Under the pieces are notes generated by a model, which saw only the letters and a list, made by a program, of their open reading frames with translations, searched no databases and was not told where the DNA came from. Below, one piece after another: positions 59,641 to 64,000 of a stretch of DNA of 64,000 bases. Every line of letters begins with the position of its first letter. The stretch's first letter is position 1. The translations under genes were made by a program, and so were the position numbers. Location of the stretch: positions 62,001 through 126,000 of the forward strand of contig JAEXTV010000031.1 of NCBI GenBank assembly GCA_023406895.1. Direction: 5' to 3'. The DNA comes from Bacillota bacterium (lineage in GTDB: Bacteria > Bacillota > Clostridia > Christensenellales > SZUA-584).

Positions 59641-61572
59641 TTAGAATATCGTTTTCTCACTGATCTGCTGTATCACCATCTCAAGGAACGCATTGCCGTC
59701 CATCTCACCGATGTCGCCTTCGCCGCGTTTCCGTATGGCGAGCGTACCCTTATCCACTTCGTTGTCGCCCGCAACCGCCATATACGGAATGCGCTCGTTG
59801 CGTGCCTCGCGGATTTTGTAGCCGATCTTCTCGCTGCGCGAATCCACCGTCACACGCACGCCGGCGGCCTTAAGCTTTTTCTCCCATTCGCGCAAGTATT
59901 CAAGTGACCGGTCGGTGATGGACATCAGACGCACCTGCTCCGGCGCAATCCAGAGCGGCATCGCGCCCGCGTATTTCTCTATCAGCATCGCGAGCGTGCG
60001 CTCGTAGCAGCCGATGGAGGAGCGGTGGATGATGTACGGACGTTTCTTCTCTCCGTCCGAATCCACATACGTCATGTCAAAATTGCCCGCGTTGGCAAAG
60101 TCGATCTGCACTGTGAACAGCGTGTCTTCCTTGCCGAACACATTTTTGAACTGAAGGTCAAGCTTGGGCCCATAGAACGCAGCTTCGCCGTCCGCTTCCA
60201 CGTAGTTAAGGCCGATGTCGTCGAGAATTTCTTTCATGAGCCGCTGTGTGGTTTCCCAAGCCTCAGGGTCGTTGATGTATTTCTCGGTGTTTTTCGGGTC
60301 CCACTTGGAGAAACGGTATTTGATATCGTCCTGCACGCCGATACAGCCCATCATATACTGAATCAGGCTGACCACACCCTTAAACTCATCCGCAAGCTGA
60401 TCGGGGCGGCAGATGATGTGCGCATCGGCCAGCGTAAACTGGCGCACGCGAATCAGCCCGTGCATCTCACCGGACGCTTCATTGCGGAACAGCGTCGCGT
60501 TTTCGCTGTAACGAATGGGCAGCTCGCGGTAGCTGTGCAGCTCGGAATTGTAGATCATAAACTGGAACGGGCAGTCCATCGGCCGCAGTGCCATGACTTC
60601 CTCGTCCTTGTTTTCATCACCCAGCACAAACATGCCGTCTTTATAATGATCCCAATGGCCGGAAATCTTATAGAGATCGCTCTTGGCCATCAGCGGTGTG
60701 CGCACAAGCTGATAGCCGCGTTTTTCTTCCTCGTCTTCCACGAACCGGCTTAATGTTTGAATAACCTTTGTGCCCTTTTGCATGATCAGCGGCAACCCCT
60801 GGCCCACAACATCGCTGGTGGTGAAGTATTTGAGCTCGCGCCCAAGCTTATTGTGGTCACGTTCGCGCGCTTCTTTAAGCATGTTGAGGTATGCCGCCAG
60901 CTCTTCGCTCTTTTCGAAAGCCGTGCCGTATATGCGCGTGAGCATCTTGTTCTTTTCGCTGCCGCGCCAATACGCGCCCGCCACGCTCAAGAGCTTAAAC
61001 GATTTGACTTTGCCGGTAGACAGGACATGCGGCCCCGCGCAAAGGTCGGTAAACTCGCCCTGTTTGTAAAAGCTCAGCACTGCGTCTTCGGGCAGGTCGT
61101 TGATGAGCTCCTGCTTGTACGGCTCATCCTTCATGAAAGCAAGCGCTTCGCTGCGGCCGAGCTCGAATTTTTCCAGCGGCAGGTCATCGGCCACAATGCG
61201 CGCCATCTCGTCCTCAATCTTTTTAAGATCGTCCGCGTCGAAAGGCTTCTCCACATCGAAGTCGTAGTAATAGCCGGTATCAATAGCGGGGCCGATGGCG
61301 AGCTTCGCGCCCGGGAAAAGCCGTTTTACAGCCTGCGCCATCACGTGGGAGGCGGTGTGCCAAAGCGCCTTTTTGCCTGCTTCATCCTCAAACGTTAAAA
61401 TTTCAAGAGAGCTCCCGTCGCTCAAGATCGTGTTCAAGTCATGCACGGTACCGTCAATCCTCGCGGCGAGCGCCTTTTTTGCGAGCTTGCCGGAGATGGC
61501 TTTGGCGGCGTCCAGCGCGCTGATGCCGTTCTCAAACTCTCTTTGTTCTCCGTCTGCCAGTGTGATCTTCAT
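59641..61572 (-). CDS. thrS: Threonyl-tRNA synthetase
   Basis: 643 residues, full length. TGS domain (residues 1-60), editing/SAD domain with HTASHVMAQAVKRLFPGAKL (about 70-210), class II core with RPMDCPFQFMIY, motif 2 FRNEASGEMHGLIRVRQFTLADAH, and motif 3 in GCYERTLAMLIEKYAG. The C-terminal anticodon domain follows (APEQVRLMSI). It charges tRNA-Thr in the cytosol. Controlled by a T-box leader that lies 436 bases upstream, separated by repeats. Terminator at its 3' end. Confidence 0.97.
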   Translation of the reverse strand: MKITLADGEQREFENGISALDAAKAISGKLAKKALAARIDGTVHDLNTILSDGSSLEILTFEDEAGKKALWHTASHVMAQAVKRLFPGAKLAIGPAIDTGYYYDFDVEKPFDADDLKKIEDEMARIVADDLPLEKFELGRSEALAFMKDEPYKQELINDLPEDAVLSFYKQGEFTDLCAGPHVLSTGKVKSFKLLSVAGAYWRGSEKNKMLTRIYGTAFEKSEELAAYLNMLKEARERDHNKLGRELKYFTTSDVVGQGLPLIMQKGTKVIQTLSRFVEDEEEKRGYQLVRTPLMAKSDLYKISGHWDHYKDGMFVLGDENKDEEVMALRPMDCPFQFMIYNSELHSYRELPIRYSENATLFRNEASGEMHGLIRVRQFTLADAHIICRPDQLADEFKGVVSLIQYMMGCIGVQDDIKYRFSKWDPKNTEKYINDPEAWETTQRLMKEILDDIGLNYVEADGEAAFYGPKLDLQFKNVFGKEDTLFTVQIDFANAGNFDMTYVDSDGEKKRPYIIHRSSIGCYERTLAMLIEKYAGAMPLWIAPEQVRLMSITDRSLEYLREWEKKLKAAGVRVTVDSRSEKIGYKIREARNERIPYMAVAGDNEVDKGTLAIRKRGEGDIGEMDGNAFLEMVIQQISEKTIF

Positions 61573-61721
61573 TGTCTATTTCCTCTTTCTTTGTTTTCTC
61601 ATATATTTGTCCCCGAACTGCAACGGGGATTTTTCATCAACGATATCGTTTTGCATGAGTCAGTATCGCTAATAGGCTTTGCCAAGTCTTGAGCAGTCAA
61701 CGTCCTCATATCGTGTGCCCA

Positions 61722-61765
61722 CTCTGGAGAGGAGGCTGTCACCGATAGGTGACTGGAGAGATAGG
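61722..61765. repeat. REP-like hairpin repeat, copy 3
   Basis: CTCTGGAGAGGAGG then CTGTCACCGATAGGTGACTGG. It shares the CTGTCACCGATAGGTGACTG word exactly with the copy at 51.24 kb. Located in the leader between the T-box and thrS. Confidence 0.7.
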
Positions 61766-61827
61766 CTTAAAGCAGCACGCTCCATATCGGCAATTGATGA
61801 GGTGCTGCGGCGAACGCCTGCGAATCG

Positions 61828-61965
61828 CCCCTCATCCGGCGCTCCGCGCACCTTTCCCCGAGAGGGAGGCTATCCTGCCGATCGTCTCGGTGTCGATAGA
61901 CAGATGTTCACCCGATGGCTTCCCCTGGAGGGGAAGCTGTCGCCGATAGGCGATTGATGAGGTGT
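61828..61965. repeat. REP-like hairpin repeats, copies 4 and 5
   Basis: CCCCTCATCCGGCGCTCCGC and GAGAGGGAGG lie at about 61828-61870, and CCCCTGGAGGGGAAGCTGTC followed by GCCGATAGGCGATTGATGAGG at 61922-61962. These are the two ends of a well-known type of dispersed repeat and may be one composite copy. Confidence 0.65.
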
Positions 61966-62006
61966 TGCGGGTTTCCGATAAGGTTCCCCATGTTTTCGTA
62001 TGCAAT

Positions 62007-62227
62007 AAAAAAACCCATGTGCATTGCACATGGGACGATTATCAAAACCGCGGTTCCACCCATCTTCCATCGATATGGCTCTTTATCGGCCGATACGGGG
62101 GCCATCCCATTCATGGTTAAGGTGGTTTCGTTTACTGCCGCGCCCGGCACACTTGCAGCCTATGGTGTGCGCGTCTCTTCATAACGCATTGGCAGGAAAA
62201 TTACTTGTCCTTATCCGTACAGCCATT
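62007..62227 (-). promoter_or_regulatory. T-box riboswitch leader of thrS
   Basis: Read on the minus strand: the T-box GGGTGGAACCGCGG (62048-62061) is followed by a terminator, CCCATGTGC/GCACATGGG with ATT loop (62014-62034) and a T-run (62007-62013). Upstream lies a long structured stem I region with an AGTA-type segment. Uncharged tRNA-Thr should pair at the specifier and the T-box loop to prevent termination. An ACC triplet in the candidate specifier region fits threonine, but the exact loop could not be fixed by eye. Confidence 0.88.
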
Positions 62228-62256
62228 ATTATATGACTGCAAAAAGTGTCTGTCAA
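62228..62256 (-). promoter_or_regulatory. Promoter of the thrS T-box leader
   Basis: On the minus strand TTGACA (62251-62256) and TATAAT (62228-62233), exact consensus with 17-base spacer. It lies just past the end of the upstream DUF308 gene. Confidence 0.85.
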
Positions 62257-62266
62257 TCTATTAAGT

Positions 62267-62824
62267 TTAATACAGGTTCGACCGGCCGCCCGACGTGCGC
62301 CCGTCACGCTGCACCTTGTAAACAATGCCCTGAGCGGTTCGAAACACGCCGATCAGTATGGCGACAACGCCGAGGAACAGCACATGGTTGATGCTGAGCA
62401 GGAACGGCAGCAGTATGAGCACCACGCCAATCAGCAGCAACAGGGCGCTGATGCGTGTTTTGGAGGCGTTGCCGCCATCCTGCCGCGCGTTAATGATGCC
62501 GAACAGCCCAAAAATAATGAACCAGCTCGAAAGAATCACACCGAGCAGCGCGGGTGAGTTTCTGATGATAATGAGCAGCAGAAACAAAACAAGGTCTAGC
62601 AGCGCATGCACAAGAGACGGAACAAAAAACCGGTTTTCATCCTTGAATTTGTATGCCTTATAAAAGTAGTAGAGACTCATAAGCAGCACCCCGATGGTCA
62701 GCAGAAAGGTCAGCGCTTTGAGCCCGCTTTCCGGTGACACCAGCAGATAAATGCCCACTGCCAGTATAATAAGCCCTGTTAAAACAACCAACCACCATGG
62801 CATCGTTTTATCTTTACTGATCAT
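62267..62824 (-). CDS. DUF308/HdeD-like membrane protein
   Basis: 185 residues with six membrane helices in three pairs, WWLVVLTGLIILAVGIYLLV through FLGVVAILIGVFRTAQGIV, and a short basic tail. The spacing matches the DUF308 (HdeD-like) family, whose role is unknown outside acid resistance in enterobacteria. The start is placed at 62824 (MISKDKTMPWW); GAGAGGAG lies 13 bases upstream, a little far. A longer in-frame start at 62911 lacks support. Confidence 0.8.
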   Translation of the reverse strand: MISKDKTMPWWLVVLTGLIILAVGIYLLVSPESGLKALTFLLTIGVLLMSLYYFYKAYKFKDENRFFVPSLVHALLDLVLFLLLIIIRNSPALLGVILSSWFIIFGLFGIINARQDGGNASKTRISALLLLIGVVLILLPFLLSINHVLFLGVVAILIGVFRTAQGIVYKVQRDGRTSGGRSNLY

Positions 62825-62941
62825 ATTCGGATAAACGCTCCTCTCAGCTAAAAAACGTATGTCTATGCTTCTCCTACGACAATAATACCACCAAAATGGA
62901 AACGAAAACAACAGTCATGAGGACATTCATTTAAGATTTTT

Positions 62942-63763
62942 TCAAAAGCCTTCGCCCATCACTTCTTTCACATCCGCAACGATCACAAATGCGTTTTCAT
63001 CAATGCTGCTCACAATGCGTTTCAGCTTTGCGCCTTCCGTGTGCCATCGGAGTACGCACAGCAGCACCTCTTTTTCTTTTCCGCTGTACACGCCCTTTGC
63101 GGAAAGCGCCGTGACACCGCGGCTCAGTTTTTCGATGATGACCTTTGAAATTTCATCGTTTTTTTCGGATATGATGTAGAACGCCTTTGATACGGCAAGT
63201 CCCACGGTCATCACCTCAATGAGCTTGGTTGTGACGTACAGCGACGCGATGGCATAAAGAGCTGCCTGCGGCTCAAAAATAAAACCCGCGGCGGCAATGA
63301 CCACGAAGTCGATGGCAAATACGAAGGTGCTGATGCCGATATGCTTAAACCGGGCACTGAGCATCTTGGCCGCCATATCGGTGCCGCCCGTGCTGCCGCC
63401 GCAGCGCACCACAAGGCCGATGCCCGCACCCACTAAGACGCCGCCGTAAACGCATCCCAAAAACATGTCCTGCGATTGCGGTACCGGCATGAGCTCGGCG
63501 AGCAGCGAATAGAGCACGAGTGCGTAAGCGGTGCGTATGGCAAAACTCCTGCCCACGAATCTGTAGCCAAGCACAAACAAAGGCACATTGAGCACAGCGA
63601 TTGTGATGCCGAGAGGAAATCCAAAAACATGATAGAGTATTGTCGCGATGCCGCTGATGCCGCCCGCGGCGATTTTATTGGGAACCAGAAACAGATTCAG
63701 CCCGGCCACGGCGACCGCGACGCCCACTGTGATCAATATGTAGTCTTTTATGCGCCTGTTCAT
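62942..63763 (-). CDS. YitT family membrane protein
   Basis: 273 residues. Five to six membrane helices (residues 1-175; GLNLFLVPNKIAAGGISGIATIL, VRCGGSTGGTDMAAKMLS) form the YitT_membrane domain. A cytoplasmic DUF2179 domain follows (about 190-273; RGVTALSAKGVYSGKEKEVL, ENAFVIVADVKEVMGEGF). The transported substrate, if any, is unknown. GGAGG precedes ATG 63763. An upstream in-frame ATG at 63784 has no ribosome site. Confidence 0.9.
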   Translation of the reverse strand: MNRRIKDYILITVGVAVAVAGLNLFLVPNKIAAGGISGIATILYHVFGFPLGITIAVLNVPLFVLGYRFVGRSFAIRTAYALVLYSLLAELMPVPQSQDMFLGCVYGGVLVGAGIGLVVRCGGSTGGTDMAAKMLSARFKHIGISTFVFAIDFVVIAAAGFIFEPQAALYAIASLYVTTKLIEVMTVGLAVSKAFYIISEKNDEISKVIIEKLSRGVTALSAKGVYSGKEKEVLLCVLRWHTEGAKLKRIVSSIDENAFVIVADVKEVMGEGF

Positions 63764-63788
63764 GGCTCCTCCAAATACCAGCATAATT

Positions 63789-63814
63789 AAAAAGCGGAAG
63801 ATGGTGTCTCCCGC
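63789..63814 (-). terminator. Terminator of the mazF-like gene
   Basis: On the minus strand GCGGGAGA pairs with TCTTCCGC (one mismatch) around CACCA, then five Ts. Confidence 0.65.
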
Positions 63815-63816
63815 CT

Positions 63817-64000
63817 TTATTCTTCCTCGGTCTGCCTCGATTTATCAAACCCCATACTAATGGATATGGCTTCGTCGATGCGAAGCATTTCCTTTTCGCT
63901 TAGCCGTCCTACTTTTTTGATCAGCCGAGTCTTGTCAATCGTTCTGATCTGTTCGAGCAGAACCACGCTTTTTTCGCTTAGCTTATCATTATCGATGATG
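63817..64000 (-). CDS. mazF: MazF/PemK-family mRNA interferase, C-terminal fragment
   Basis: The frame enters from the window edge and stops at 63817-63819, giving about 60 residues. VVLLEQIRTIDKTRLIKKVG followed by RLSEKEMLRIDEAISISMGF is the typical C-terminal helix region of MazF/EndoA endoribonucleases. The catalytic N-terminus and the expected antitoxin gene are outside the window. Both positions and identity rest on this signature alone. Confidence 0.82.
   Translation of the reverse strand, partial: IIDNDKLSEKSVVLLEQIRTIDKTRLIKKVGRLSEKEMLRIDEAISISMGFDKSRQTEEE

Noticed and set aside
60025..61398. Two long plus-strand frames opposite thrS
   Set aside because: Antisense to threonyl-tRNA synthetase with intact motifs.

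Overview
The window looks like chromosome of an anaerobic, probably spore-forming member of the Bacillota, class Clostridia. Pointers are a GerW/YtfJ-type sporulation protein beside a DUF2953 partner, a T-box leader on thrS, a split GcvPA/GcvPB glycine decarboxylase, BlaI/M56 pairs, a VanW-family protein, a pyridoxamine kinase of the Clostridia type, and strong GGAGG-type ribosome binding sites. Most genes are moderately GC-rich. One two-gene stretch (about 42.3-43.95 kb) is clearly AT-rich and looks acquired. No species can be named from sequence alone.

Layout. 0-10 kb: an FAD-dependent oxidoreductase, a membrane diguanylate cyclase, a two-gene ABC exporter behind a MerR-type promoter, a LemA/DUF2207 pair and a PAS-GGDEF cyclase. 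10-14.3 kb: glycine cleavage operon gcvT-gcvH-gcvPA-gcvPB. 14.4-21.5 kb: a palindrome-ended repeat, a DUF2812/PadR pair, an AraC-type regulator, GerW and DUF2953, a zinc alcohol dehydrogenase, DUF3788, a membrane protein and a WecA/TagO-like sugar-phosphate transferase. 22-24 kb: Na/Pi cotransporter. 24-33 kb: three BlaI-type repressors, two M56 sensor proteases with large external domains, and a VanW-family protein. 33.3-37.6 kb: two-component system, secreted protein, pyridoxamine kinase. 38-41.9 kb (minus): sugar nucleotidyltransferase, internally duplicated glycosyltransferase, epimerase. 42.4-43.9 kb: AT-rich island with a membrane coiled-coil protein and a NYN-LOTUS protein. 44-46.5 kb (minus): feoA-feoB and a tiny FeoB-associated Cys-rich protein. 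46.7-48.6 kb: DUF3298 protein and aldose epimerase. 49-51.1 kb: NatAB-like ABC exporter. 51.5-54.1 kb: NHEJ operon Ku, ligase, polymerase. 54.2-57.8 kb: lipoprotein, ABC-F protein with an attenuator-like leader, peptidoglycan-binding protein. 57.9-64 kb (minus): DJ-1/PfpI protein with an FMN-binding lipoprotein, a 125-bp tandem repeat array, thrS with T-box leader, DUF308 protein, YitT protein, and the C-terminus of a MazF/PemK toxin.

How parts fit together. Several loci sense the cell surface or membrane-active compounds: the BlaI/M56 modules, the two-component system, PadR- and MerR-type promoters before ABC exporters, VanW and the ABC-F gene. The PadR operators at 15.64-15.69 kb recur before the NatAB-like exporter at 49.06-49.09 kb, which suggests one regulon 33 kb apart.

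Most worth a second look: the tandem BlaI/M56 array with a conserved internal lipobox-like cysteine, the glycosyltransferase made of two full copies of one domain, the NYN-LOTUS/coiled-coil cassette, the 125-bp repeat array, the thrS leader split from its gene by repeats, and the shared PadR operators. No CRISPR array, prophage, tRNA or rRNA gene was seen.
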